The position numbers were made by a program, and so were the translations under genes. From the NCBI RefSeq assembly GCF_001440405.1, contig NZ_LLXX01000050.1, positions 50,133-114,132 of the forward strand: DNA of 64,000 nucleotides. The letters are read 5' to 3'. The stretch is from Bradyrhizobium valentinum. Its GTDB lineage: Bacteria; Pseudomonadota; Alphaproteobacteria; Rhizobiales; Xanthobacteraceae. Shown here piece by piece: positions 8,653 to 16,835 of the stretch; position 1 is the first letter of the stretch; every line of letters starts with the position of its first letter. Below the pieces are notes generated by a model. The model was not told the DNA's origin, ran no database searches, and saw only the letters and a program-made list of their open reading frames with translations.

Positions 8653-8916
8653 ATGTGGATACTGATGTACGTCTTCTCCTATTCAGTCAGTCCGGCAGCC
8701 ACAAACGACAGGGCGGAATGGCGGCTCCTTCCCAATGTGGTGTTCCAAGAATTTTCGACTGAAGAGCGCTGCAACACGGCCAAGTCAAAACTTGAGGGCA
8801 GCTTGAAGGAGGCAGGAGCCAAGCTAAGAAGTGGTTTGGAAGACCTGAAGAGCCTAGGTAAAGCCGACCCAGCGCAGGTCATTATTGCCTTCAATGTGGA
8901 GTGCGTTCCGAAATAA
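8653..8916 (+). CDS. Hypothetical small protein (87 residues)
   Basis: A good AAGGAG site precedes the ATG. The N-terminus (MWILMYVFSYSVSPA) is short and hydrophobic and could be a weak signal or membrane anchor. The rest is soluble, with a helical, charged middle (STEERCNTAKSKLEGSLKEAG) and an FNVECVPK end, giving two cysteines in all. This resembles small Bradyrhizobium proteins with a conserved Cys in a ..ERC.. helix, but I cannot name a family. A perfect FNR/FixK box 59 bases upstream suggests expression under low oxygen. Confidence 0.6.
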   Translation: MWILMYVFSYSVSPAATNDRAEWRLLPNVVFQEFSTEERCNTAKSKLEGSLKEAGAKLRSGLEDLKSLGKADPAQVIIAFNVECVPK

Positions 8917-9308
8917 TTGCTCATGGTCGTGCAGCCCCGGGTTGGCTCGTCGTTAGGTTGAACCCCCAACCTTAACTTTGCCCTCCGCCACATTCTTCGT
9001 AGCCGAAGCAACTCCGTCGGCGATCTGCTTCATCTGTTCTCCGGCGCTCGTGATCTGGCTCTTTAGGAATTCTGATTATCGAAAATAAGCATGCTTCTCT
9101 CGGAAATTTTTCCCCCTCCGGTAGGGTCGAGCCGAGGTACCCGGACGCGTTTCCCTGAGGCAATGCACCTCACGAATCTTTTCTCGCCATTGAAAACAAC
9201 CACCGAGATTCAATCCGTGAGTCCGAGCCGGTCGAGCAAGCGCGCGACTGTCATCGACTGCCATCGACCTGCTCGCGACGTCTCGATACCAGCGCGACCA
9301 ACCGCAGC
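8917..9308. other. Gene-poor stretch before the recombinase
   Basis: No convincing gene is visible. A small hairpin (AGGTTG...CAACCT) near 8955-8973 could end transcription of the upstream small gene. A 25-codon frame on the minus strand near 8965-9040 (MKQIADGVASATKNVAEGK) resembles a coiled-coil fragment and may be a remnant. The left boundary of the mobile element probably lies in or near this stretch, but I cannot fix it. Confidence 0.4.
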
Positions 9309-9332
9309 AAAGCGGATTGCACTATCCGCTTT
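9309..9332. repeat. Perfect 9-bp inverted repeat upstream of recombinase
   Basis: AAAGCGGAT at 9309-9317 and ATCCGCTTT at 9324-9332 are perfect inverted arms around TGCACT. The centre is 41 bases upstream of a second dyad and about 88 bases before the serine recombinase start. It may be an accessory recombinase-binding subsite or an operator. Confidence 0.5.
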
Positions 9333-9345
9333 CCAAAGCGCTGCT

Positions 9346-9377
9346 ATTTACATATGAACGTGCGATCATGTGTAAAT
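9346..9377. repeat. 32-bp dyad, candidate recombinase crossover site
   Basis: ATTTACATATG at 9346-9356 and CATGTGTAAAT at 9367-9377 are inverted arms with one mismatch around a 10-base centre. The size fits the 28-34 bp dyads bound by a serine-recombinase dimer, and it ends 31 bases before the recombinase ATG. Autoregulation and recombination at such sites are known for resolvases; the role here is inferred. Confidence 0.5.
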
Positions 9378-9408
9378 TCGGTGTGGTTTTTGGAAGGACA
9401 AAAATTCT

Positions 9409-10080
9409 ATGGGCCCTGCTGTTGCATACATCCGCGTCTCGAACCCCAAGCAGGCGCGAAGTGGTCTTGGCCTCGAGGCCCAGCAAGCAGCCATCAAGGC
9501 GTTCTGCACGCATCACGGCTACAAGGTTGAAGCTGAGTACCGTGAGGTAGAAACCGGCAGGGGCGCAGACGCATTGGAGCGACGACCTGAACTGGCAGCG
9601 GCGATGAAGTTTGCCCGGAAGCTCGGCAAGGGCAGCAAGGCACGTGCCGCGCCTGTGATCATCGCCAAGCTGGACCGACTAAGCCGCGATGTTCATTTCA
9701 TCAGCGGCCTGATGGTGCAGCGCGTGCCCTTCATCGTCACCGAACTCGGTCCGGACGTAGATCCGTTTATGCTGCACATTCATGCTGCGGTTGCCGAGAA
9801 GGAGCGTAACCGGATCGCACAGCGGACCAAGGAGGCGCTCGCGGCTGCCAAAGCCCGTGGCCAGCAGCTGGGCAACTCCGACATCGGCAGACTTCGGAAG
9901 GCAGAGGCGCAAGAACGCGCTGCGAATCTTCGAGCCGTTATTGAACCGCTTCGTGGGCTTTCCGCCAACCGGATCTCGGCTGTCCTGAACGACCGGAAGG
10001 TTGCTGCACCGCGCGGTGGCAAGTGGCAGGCCACGCAGGTGATCCGGCTGTTAGATCGCCTTGACCTCGCTCCGGCGTGA
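9409..10080 (+). CDS. Serine recombinase (resolvase/invertase family)
   Basis: A 223-residue recombinase. The catalytic N-terminal domain shows [11 protein letters not shown] (nucleophile Ser11), the conserved KLDRLSRD loop with active-site arginines, and the [15 protein letters not shown] long helix. A C-terminal helix-turn-helix region ([23 protein letters not shown]) completes it, a size typical of small resolvases rather than large serine integrases. AAGGA precedes the ATG. Two dyads lie in the 100 bases upstream. It is the only plus-strand gene of the element. Confidence 0.9.
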   Translation: MGPAVAYIRVSNPKQARSGLGLEAQQAAIKAFCTHHGYKVEAEYREVETGRGADALERRPELAAAMKFARKLGKGSKARAAPVIIAKLDRLSRDVHFISGLMVQRVPFIVTELGPDVDPFMLHIHAAVAEKERNRIAQRTKEALAAAKARGQQLGNSDIGRLRKAEAQERAANLRAVIEPLRGLSANRISAVLNDRKVAAPRGGKWQATQVIRLLDRLDLAPA

Positions 10081-10096
10081 TGTGCTGCCGGCGCAA

Positions 10097-10414
10097 TCAG
10101 TCCCTGACCTTTGCAGGCGGCGGAATCAGCAAGACGCTAGCTTTCTGCGGCACTGACAACCCGCCCGATGCGATCAGGTGAAGCTGGGCGTCGGTCAGTT
10201 CGTCAATAGGTGCGCCGCGGCGGTCGATGACCTGGGCTGGCTTGCCGTCCAGGCGGTCTGCAAGTTCCCGGATGGCTCCGAGATCGCCCTCCTCGGCCAA
10301 TGTCGCCAATTTGTCCGCGATCCTGCGAAGTCGCAGTGGATCGCCCCGCAGCGCAATCCGAAGCGCGTCATTGAAGGGTTTTTCCTTGTTCACGCTGCCG
10401 ATCGGTCGTCCCAT
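10097..10414 (-). CDS. Small DUF5681-like protein of the mobile element
   Basis: A 105-residue protein beginning MGRPIGSVNKEKPFNDALR, the N-terminal pattern seen in DUF5681-like phage or element proteins, followed by a charged helical part (LRRIADKLATLAEEGDLGAIRELADRL). The ATG at 10414 is preferred to one six codons upstream because GGAGG precedes it at good spacing. Relatives often lie near terminase or replication genes and may bind DNA; no function is established. It is convergent with the serine recombinase, 16 bases apart. Confidence 0.6.
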   Translation of the reverse strand: MGRPIGSVNKEKPFNDALRIALRGDPLRLRRIADKLATLAEEGDLGAIRELADRLDGKPAQVIDRRGAPIDELTDAQLHLIASGGLSVPQKASVLLIPPPAKVRD

Positions 10415-10805
10415 AATGCCCTCCGTACCCACTTCTCTATCGATATAAGCCTACTCCTAATTCATTCGTGGAACTACGACTGCAATCCCCGACTGACAAT
10501 TGAAGGGCTGTCCGCACTCATGACCAGAAGATCAGGTGGCAGAATATTAGGTGGCAAAATATCACGGAACGCCATGCGCTGTTCAATGCTTTAGTCGGCG
10601 GATGTCGCTAAGGTACGAGATCGCCGATGCTGCTTGTGGCATCGGTAGAAGTCTGCCTCCCGGCTCTCGAAGTTGGATCGCTTGCCCATCATTCTTTCTG
10701 ACGGCCGGCACTGTTTTGCAAATGCTCTCAACCGTAAAGCGGTAACTGCGGGAACTGCGGAAATGCCGGTCAGATTGAATTTTCGCATTTCCCGCAATTT
10801 CCGCT
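10415..10805. other. Gene-free stretch with a direct repeat
   Basis: No gene is supported in this 391-base stretch; the open frames lack ribosome sites and recognisable content. At 10534-10547 and 10549-10562 the 14-base unit AGGTGGCARAATAT occurs twice with one difference. Near 10750-10800 the sequence contains similar GCGGAAATGC and GCATTTCCCGC stretches in opposite orientation, a possible structured site or terminator for the replication gene. Confidence 0.45.
10534..10562. repeat. Direct repeat AGGTGGCARAATAT x2
   Basis: Two 14-base copies separated by one base, differing at a single position (G/A). It lies between the two outward-ending genes of the element, so it may be a protein-binding site or a replication-associated iteron pair. 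Two copies are too few to be sure. Confidence 0.4.
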
Positions 10806-13217
10806 TTAGAGAGGGACTTCGAAAAGACGCGGGTTTACATCCCACCGTCGGGGTGGCCGTCCCGGTCCGAACACCTTCACAAGTACCTCGCGCAGCCAAC
10901 CGGTGCGCACCAGCATGTCAAGCAGGGCCTGCGTCTCGCCGGCGTCAAGCCGCTGCGCTAGCGCCTCGCGACGCACCTCCTCGCGTGACACCGTTGTCTT
11001 GTTACCGGCGTTTAGCCAGCGCAGCACCGTGCGGGCATGGCCATGCTTGTCGGAAAGTCCCACAAGGCGCAGCGCGGCCCGCCCATGCGGCCACAGATAG
11101 CTCTTCCAAAACATCACCGCACTCTCGATATGGCGCGCCTCGATCGCCTGCGGCTCGGCACCGCCGGTCCAAGCCCATTCGAGGAAGCACAGCGTGCCCG
11201 AAAGCCGCAGCACATGCCCCGTACCCTTACACCAGTACTCGCGGTCCCGCCCCTCGAGCGACTGCCTTTCTTGGTGCGCCAATTGCGCGAATTGCGTAAA
11301 TACCCGTCTGGCATCCGCCGTTAACGGAACACTGCGCGGCACGAAGGCATCGTCATCACCGGCCTGCAGGTTTGCCAGCCGGGCGAAGGCATTGATGATT
11401 TCAGGATCGACCTCATCGGCATCATCGCTCGGCTCGCGGAACGGCGCCTCGGGCGGCCACGCATAGAGGAAACGGCTATAGATGCCGTCAGAGTCGCCAG
11501 CAAAACTGCGCGCCAGCAAGTCCGGCTGGAAACCGCCGACGACGCCCACGAGCAGATGAGCCAATATGACTGGCGGGCGACCGAGACGCTCCACGGTGAA
11601 GCTGTTGCCGTCCCAAGCCTCGAGCCAGAACGCGCGATCCGAACCGCCGCTGTAGCGCTCGAGGTTCATAAACAACCGGGCGAGCTCGTCGGCGATATAG
11701 ATCACGCCGCGCGGCCTCGCCTCGAGCAGCGGCGCCAGCCGCTCGATCGTGCAGTCGGAGACGTAGAGCCGCGGCACCACGAACGGGCGGACGTCCTGGG
11801 CCTCGGCTGGCTTGACGGGTGGCGGCTGCCCGGCATCGACGGCGGCGGCCACGTCGTCCTTCCATTTCTTGAGCGCCGCCTTGGCGCGCTCGACGCGTGT
11901 CTCATGCGCCAATTGGCGCGCGGCGTTTTCCTGCTGCCGGCTGCGTTCCACGACCGACAACGCGCGTTTGACCACGTCGAGCGACGGAGTCTTGCCTGAC
12001 CCCGAGACGCCGACCAGACAGGTCCAGCATGTCATCGGCTGCTGCCACGAGCGGGTGGCCTGTACCCGGCGCGCCACACCGATCAGACCCGAGGCGATGC
12101 CGATCAGCGGCAGCGCGATGTGTCCGACGGTGACGCCGGCGCCGCGTGACGCGTTAAGCATCCAGCGATGCACGCTCTGCGGAAATGCCTCAATTGGCAG
12201 GTCCGGCAGTTCGCCCCGGCGGCTGTCCAGAATGGACATATCCGGGTCGTCCCATTCGCCGGTGACGCGCTGTGTGCGCTCCACTTTCTTATGCCGTTGT
12301 TCCCGGTGGCCGGCGCCATTACCGCTGCCCGATTGCGCTGCGCCGTCGCCGCGGTCAGCGAGATCGTCGTGCGGCACGTTGAGACCGTCACGCAGGCCGC
12401 TCTCGATCGTCTTCATTGTCGCTCGGTTGCCATGTTCGCGCAGGTAATCGTTACCTTCGCAGGCCCGAAGCAACGTCTCGAAAATTTCGCTTTCCATCAG
12501 CCAGCCGCGCGCCGCCATGGTCGCGAGCCGGAACGCGGTTTTAAAGAGGCGTTCATTGCGCTCGCCAGTCGGCGCCGCAGCAAGCTCGGCTTCGACCCGA
12601 TCGAGGGCGGCCATTCCATAGGCGCGGCCACGATCGTGGCTGGTATCGGCATTATTCTTCTCGCGGGCTTCCTCGCGCTGCGCCGGGCGCAGCATGGTGA
12701 CAAGCCATTGCGGCATTGGCGGCGCGTCATGGATCGACGAGCGACCGATCATCGCAGTCCACCCGCGACCGTCAGGCAGGCGGGCGCCAGGGCCGACGAC
12801 AAAGCCGCCGGCGCCGCGCACGTCGATTCCGGGCGGCAGTGAACCGCGGCCGTTGCCCAGCGCCTTGCCGTTCGGCTGCCTGAAATAAACGTGCAGGCCG
12901 CCGTTGGGGGTCTTCACCAGCGGCACTTGAGGCGACAGCCCACCACGTGCGACGACGAGGGACTTGAAAGCGGCGACGCCGTCTGCGCCGCCATCGTGCC
13001 GGTCACAGTCGATTACGACGAGGTTGTTCTGGCCACAGGGGATCGCCGGCAGCGCGGCTGCGCCATCCCACCACCTGTTGATCTGATCTACATTGCAGGT
13101 CGCCGCTTCCTGCCATCCCTTCACCAGCGGACGCTTGTCGGCGCCGGCAGGAAAGATCTTGATGCCGGCGGATGCCAGCGCCAGCGCGGCGGTGATGTTT
13201 TCCTGATGCATCGCCAT
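10806..13217 (-). CDS. Prim-pol / DUF3987 replication protein
   Basis: An 803-residue protein. Residues about 5-175 match the bifunctional primase-polymerase N-terminal domain (PAGADKRPLVKGWQEA, the NNLVVIDCDRHDGG acidic motif, TPNGGLHVYFR). The second half is a DUF3987-type domain with a P-loop-like GVSGSGKTPSLD near residue 410 and a winged-helix-like C-terminus (TTVSREEVRREALAQ). Such fusions serve as element-encoded initiators or helicase-primases for phage and plasmid replication. It is followed downstream by no other replication gene, while the SSB-tailed protein lies just upstream, 77 bases away. Confidence 0.85.
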   Translation of the reverse strand: MAMHQENITAALALASAGIKIFPAGADKRPLVKGWQEAATCNVDQINRWWDGAAALPAIPCGQNNLVVIDCDRHDGGADGVAAFKSLVVARGGLSPQVPLVKTPNGGLHVYFRQPNGKALGNGRGSLPPGIDVRGAGGFVVGPGARLPDGRGWTAMIGRSSIHDAPPMPQWLVTMLRPAQREEAREKNNADTSHDRGRAYGMAALDRVEAELAAAPTGERNERLFKTAFRLATMAARGWLMESEIFETLLRACEGNDYLREHGNRATMKTIESGLRDGLNVPHDDLADRGDGAAQSGSGNGAGHREQRHKKVERTQRVTGEWDDPDMSILDSRRGELPDLPIEAFPQSVHRWMLNASRGAGVTVGHIALPLIGIASGLIGVARRVQATRSWQQPMTCWTCLVGVSGSGKTPSLDVVKRALSVVERSRQQENAARQLAHETRVERAKAALKKWKDDVAAAVDAGQPPPVKPAEAQDVRPFVVPRLYVSDCTIERLAPLLEARPRGVIYIADELARLFMNLERYSGGSDRAFWLEAWDGNSFTVERLGRPPVILAHLLVGVVGGFQPDLLARSFAGDSDGIYSRFLYAWPPEAPFREPSDDADEVDPEIINAFARLANLQAGDDDAFVPRSVPLTADARRVFTQFAQLAHQERQSLEGRDREYWCKGTGHVLRLSGTLCFLEWAWTGGAEPQAIEARHIESAVMFWKSYLWPHGRAALRLVGLSDKHGHARTVLRWLNAGNKTTVSREEVRREALAQRLDAGETQALLDMLVRTGWLREVLVKVFGPGRPPRRWDVNPRLFEVPL

Positions 13218-13294
13218 GGCGGGTCTCGACGCGCTGGGACAAGAAAAAGGGGACGAGGGGCGAGAGAAAAGAACCTCCCGCCCGTCGCTGTTGC

Positions 13295-14032
13295 TTAAAA
13301 CGGGATATCGTCGTCCATGTCGTCCCGCTTGACGGCAGCCGTCGGGGCAGTGGGGGTCTCCGGCGGAGCCGACTCATTGCCGTGCGGGAAGTCGTAGCCG
13401 GCGAGCGCCATGGTCTCGTTGAACCGCGATGCGGCCGTCCAACCCGTCACCAGAAACAGCGGCGTCTTCACATAACCGTATTCGCGATGCGAATGCGCAT
13501 AGCCGCCGCTTCCGAGTGTAACGACCGGCAACTGACCGGGCGCGCTGCGCCGGCGCGCGGCATAGGTACGCGAGAGTTTACCGAGCGCTCCGAATCCACC
13601 CTTCGACGAGGCGGCGAACGTAAAAACCTCCCCGTCATTGTCGGCGATCATCGGCACGTAGCTCGTAAACTGCCAGGGATCCCGCTTGTCGCCACGATCG
13701 TCGGTCTCCCAGGTCGAGGAGTCGTTGTCGCCGAGATCATCGCGGCGCGGCGGCAGCAAACGGCTGCCGATGCTGACCATGGCGTGTTCGACAGGCTTGA
13801 ATTCGCGCCAGCGAACCCACCCCGTCGTCATTGCGTGCATGCCGACGACGAACGATGCGTTATGGTCGACAGGTTCGCTGCTTTCACCCGCGAGCCAATC
13901 GCCCTTGGAGAATTTCAACAGCTTGCCGAGGATGTGTTGGGGCGCCACCGCGTCGGCAAAAGCCTGAAACGGATCGGAGTCGTCGGCAATCGCGATCGCG
14001 GTGCTGGTCTTTTTGACAATTTCCTGAGTCAT
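13295..14032 (-). CDS. Element protein with SSB-like acidic C-terminal tail
   Basis: A 245-residue protein of a family seen in proteobacterial prophages and islands, without an assigned function that I can name. The last residues MDDDIPF reproduce the acidic, Phe-terminated tail by which single-stranded DNA-binding proteins recruit replication partners. The preceding linker is rich in Pro, Thr and Ala (APPETPTAPTAAV), also as in SSB. GGAGAG precedes the ATG at 14032. It lies directly upstream of the prim-pol gene. A role as the element's single-stranded DNA-binding protein is inferred; no OB-fold signature is obvious by eye. Confidence 0.65.
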   Translation of the reverse strand: MTQEIVKKTSTAIAIADDSDPFQAFADAVAPQHILGKLLKFSKGDWLAGESSEPVDHNASFVVGMHAMTTGWVRWREFKPVEHAMVSIGSRLLPPRRDDLGDNDSSTWETDDRGDKRDPWQFTSYVPMIADNDGEVFTFAASSKGGFGALGKLSRTYAARRRSAPGQLPVVTLGSGGYAHSHREYGYVKTPLFLVTGWTAASRFNETMALAGYDFPHGNESAPPETPTAPTAAVKRDDMDDDIPF

Positions 14033-14121
14033 TTTTGCTCTCCGGTTTTCGCTTGTGCTTGCCGCCGTGTATGCAGAAATCCGCGAACACCCGACGGCAT
14101 ACGGCGGGCGCGGAAGGTCAC

Positions 14122-14376
14122 CTAGTGCGGTTTTTCGTCAGGGTGGCCGCGGCCGTGCCGGCACTCCCGCGCGCGACGCCATTCCGCCGCAGACTCGAGC
14201 GTGATCAGCGTGCGCGCGCCAACTTTCATTTCGCGCGGGCCTTCACCCTGCTTTTTCAGCTTGTAGAAGAAACCTTCGCTGATGCCGTGAGCCCGGCAAA
14301 ACTCCCGAATACTGAGCGCCAAGCGCGGCGTGGGCGGCCGCGAGACGGCAGCGAACTCGGTGCGGGATTTCGGCAT
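14122..14376 (-). CDS. AlpA/excisionase-like helix-turn-helix protein
   Basis: An 84-residue protein with a winged helix-turn-helix of the MerR/AlpA type: LSIREFCRAHGISEGFFYKLKKQGEGPREMKVGARTLI at about residues 20-58, then ESAAEWRR. Small proteins of this kind act as excisionases or activators of integrase genes. A repeat cluster at 14440-14473 lies just upstream of its start and may be its binding site. The ribosome site is weak. Confidence 0.75.
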   Translation of the reverse strand: MPKSRTEFAAVSRPPTPRLALSIREFCRAHGISEGFFYKLKKQGEGPREMKVGARTLITLESAAEWRRARECRHGRGHPDEKPH

Positions 14377-14439
14377 GCTCGGCTCATGTTTCAGGGAACG
14401 TGAGCAGAAAATGCCTGATCGGCGGACGTAGAGTTGGCT

Positions 14440-14473
14440 GAAAACCGTCGGAAACCATCGAAAACCGGTTTTC
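14440..14473. repeat. Tandem GAAAACC repeats ending in a perfect palindrome
   Basis: Three imperfect units (GAAAACCGTCG, GAAACCATC, GAAAACCGG) follow one another, and the last forms the perfect 14-base palindrome GAAAACCGGTTTTC at 14460-14473. The cluster lies between the AlpA-like gene and the end of the next gene upstream, a natural place for an excisionase or repressor site or an iteron-type origin. Confidence 0.5.
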
Positions 14474-14485
14474 GTCAGCTTTGAC

Positions 14486-15406
14486 TTATTCGGCGAGCCA
14501 TTGTTTGAGGTGGGATCTTAACGACGAAATCGGCGGCTGCCGATCAAAACGGGCGGCGCATTCCTCCTGTATCAGCTCAATCAATTGGGCTTTGCTCGGC
14601 AGTCGCTTGTTGTCCCTTTGTGGTTTGCCGAACTTCTTCATTAGCTGAAGTGCAATCTCTTTGATGGCCGCCCAATCGTACTCCGGAGGTCTTCCTCCCT
14701 TGTCGACCACTGTGGCCGACAAAATCGGCGATTCCCTGGTCACCGGCCACAGCCGCAATGCATCGCTCTGGCGAAGTGTTACTTCGGTGAAGGGCTCGGG
14801 TCGGCTGACTGCGTCATACCTCAGGACGTCTCGTCCCTTTTCTTCCCGCAATCGAAGGTAAGCCCATTGTCGCGATGGAATCTCGACCACAGCGCCGTGG
14901 GCGTCGAAACCCTGGGCTACCAGATGATTCTCCGACAACGCGTGCCAGAGCGCGGCCACCGCTTCCCGGATTCTCATGACGGCTCTTGAAGAAACATTGG
15001 TTCGCCCGCGTAACAATTCATCCTGGAGCGCGAGGCGACCGACCGTCGGCGCGCGGCGCGCCTCCAAAGAATATACCATGCGCGTGACGGGATCGCCGTC
15101 ATTCTGCGGGCGTACTTTCCGCAGGCGACCGACCCAATGAAAACATGCCGAACAGAATTCAGGGTCCTGCTTCCTGACCAGTTCGAAATCACGCCACGCA
15201 ATCCACGCCACCACCATCATGATTGTCCAGTGAGATTTAAGCTTTGGATCGAAGTCAGGAAGTTCAGGCTTCCTCTCGAACGGCTCGAGACCATGGGCAG
15301 CCGCCGCTGCCTCGGCTTGCTTCCCTGTGATCTCACCATGCTCAGCTAGCATAAGTAGGCGTTCCCGCAGCAGGTCGGGTTCAATATCGTCGGGCTCGTC
15401 AGCCAT
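14486..15406 (-). CDS. Unrecognised element protein
   Basis: A 306-residue protein. The ATG at 15406 is chosen because GGAGG precedes it; the 69 codons further upstream look non-coding. It is acidic at the N-terminus (MADEPDDIEPDLLRERLLML), has a tryptophan-rich segment (SHWTIMMVVAWIAWRDF) in the first third and a basic C-terminal region of helices (GRPPEYDWAAIKEIALQLMKKFGK) that looks like a DNA- or protein-binding tail. Similar proteins occur in alphaproteobacterial islands next to integrases, but I cannot assign a function. Confidence 0.6.
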   Translation of the reverse strand: MADEPDDIEPDLLRERLLMLAEHGEITGKQAEAAAAAHGLEPFERKPELPDFDPKLKSHWTIMMVVAWIAWRDFELVRKQDPEFCSACFHWVGRLRKVRPQNDGDPVTRMVYSLEARRAPTVGRLALQDELLRGRTNVSSRAVMRIREAVAALWHALSENHLVAQGFDAHGAVVEIPSRQWAYLRLREEKGRDVLRYDAVSRPEPFTEVTLRQSDALRLWPVTRESPILSATVVDKGGRPPEYDWAAIKEIALQLMKKFGKPQRDNKRLPSKAQLIELIQEECAARFDRQPPISSLRSHLKQWLAE

Positions 15407-15584
15407 TCTCGTGCACCTCCGCATGGTGCTTCCGCAAACGAGCGACGCGGCAGAACGGTGCGGAACCGTCTTTTCGGGAGCTACCCTATCCGCGCTGTTG
15501 GCCAGCTTACGTGCTTGTCGTCGTCCCACAAGAATTTTCTGGGCTGTCCGACTTGTAGCGTCGCGGTCGTCAGCTAACGGACTA

Positions 15585-16835
15585 TCATCGCGCCAGTGCG
15601 ACCACATTCTCAACGGCTGGCGTAAGTTCCGATAACAACCCGGCGCGCGTGATGTCGTCGATGGAATGCTCGGTGATGTATTTCGAATAATGCTTTTCGA
15701 TCATCGCTACGCTGGTGTTGTGCAGCGACGCCACCAGCCTGATCGGTACATTTCGCAGCAGCATGCGCGCGATGCTGGAATGCCGGAGGGCGTACATCGT
15801 AGCGTCAGGATCAGCGTCGATGGCAGTAACGACCTTGGCTACATGACGGTGATACTTCTGCCCCGGATTGTCGCCCCATGGGCTGCCATCGCTTTGCAGG
15901 AGCAGCGGCGCATGATCAGCACGGCCCTTGGCCGCCGCTCTCAATCTAGCGGCCAACTGCAGAGTGATGGGCACCGAGTAGCGCTCCAGCTTTTTCTCAG
16001 CGCGGTTTCGGGCCCCACCCTTGGCGGACTTCGGCATCATGAGCTTCGGCCGCATCGGATGATCGTGCAGGTCCTCGACGCGCAATCGCACGGCTTGGCT
16101 TGGACGTGCGCCCGTGACTGCCAGCGTGTCGGTCAATAGTCCGAACTTGTCATCGATTTCGTAGGCGCCGCCAACGAAAGCGCGCACTGTATCGTCGGCG
16201 AGGATGATGTTCCGCACTTCCTGTGCATTCGGCAGACTGGCGAGTCCGACTTCCCAAGCTTCCCGATTCTGGATGCGCTTGTCGTGCTGTGCCGCCTGCT
16301 CCAGCGCGGCGCACAGGCAACCGCACAGCCGGTTGATGGTCGACGGTGCCATCGTACTCAGCAGGCTGTCGCGCCATTTCTTCAACTCGGTGGCCACGAG
16401 CAGCGCCGCCGGCTTTGAGAGCAGCGCATTGGTGAGATGCACGCGCGGCCATCCGGCGTTGTAGGGATTGGCCCCGCGCGCAGTCAGATCGGTCTTGTAA
16501 GAGACCAGCGCGCCATCAACCGTGATCGGCGCACCGTTGCCACTACCTTCGTCACCGCGCGCCAGCTTCTTCGCCTGATCCTGCGCCTCGTGGAACGTCA
16601 GCACGTTCTTGCCGTCAGCATCCTCGAAGTCGTCGGCCAGCGCGAAGGCCTTGGTCCAGTATGCGCCGCGCCCGTCGCTCACCTTCAGCACCCACGTGCC
16701 ATTGGTCTTGTTGCGCCGATACATCAGCAGGATGCCGCGTGCCAGCGACGGACCGCTGAATGGCCTGCGGCGGATTTTTAACCGCAGCCGTGCGCTGCGG
16801 CTTTCGAGTGCGCTGAAGCTGACTTTGCGCGCCAT
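15585..16835 (-). CDS. Tyrosine site-specific integrase
   Basis: A 416-residue phage-type integrase. The catalytic domain shows the first Arg in VTGARPSQAVRLRVED, the box II region YALRHSSIARMLL, and a C-terminal LHNTSVAMIEKHYSKY with the tyrosine nucleophile. The first residue of the usual HxLRH box is Tyr, a tolerated variation. The N-terminal half carries an arm-binding/core-binding region. It is the outermost gene of the element, reading inward from its right side, as expected for an integrase next to the attachment site. Confidence 0.87.
   Translation of the reverse strand: MARKVSFSALESRSARLRLKIRRRPFSGPSLARGILLMYRRNKTNGTWVLKVSDGRGAYWTKAFALADDFEDADGKNVLTFHEAQDQAKKLARGDEGSGNGAPITVDGALVSYKTDLTARGANPYNAGWPRVHLTNALLSKPAALLVATELKKWRDSLLSTMAPSTINRLCGCLCAALEQAAQHDKRIQNREAWEVGLASLPNAQEVRNIILADDTVRAFVGGAYEIDDKFGLLTDTLAVTGARPSQAVRLRVEDLHDHPMRPKLMMPKSAKGGARNRAEKKLERYSVPITLQLAARLRAAAKGRADHAPLLLQSDGSPWGDNPGQKYHRHVAKVVTAIDADPDATMYALRHSSIARMLLRNVPIRLVASLHNTSVAMIEKHYSKYITEHSIDDITRAGLLSELTPAVENVVALAR

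Larger units (their letters stand above)
9309..16835. mobile_element. Integrated element with serine and tyrosine recombinases and a replication module
   Basis: The block holds a serine recombinase at one end and a tyrosine integrase at the other. Between them lie a small DUF5681-like protein, a prim-pol/DUF3987 replication protein, a protein with an SSB-like tail, an AlpA-like HTH protein and an unknown protein. All genes except the serine recombinase lie on the minus strand. No capsid, terminase large subunit, tail or conjugation gene is present, so it looks like a phage satellite, a mobilisable island or a decayed prophage. The limits given are the outermost recognisable parts; attachment repeats and a target tRNA were not found. 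Confidence 0.65.

Noticed and set aside
8972..9163. 63-codon open frame on the minus strand and a 25-codon coiled-coil-like frame beside it
   Set aside because: Too short, no start signal; at most a gene remnant.
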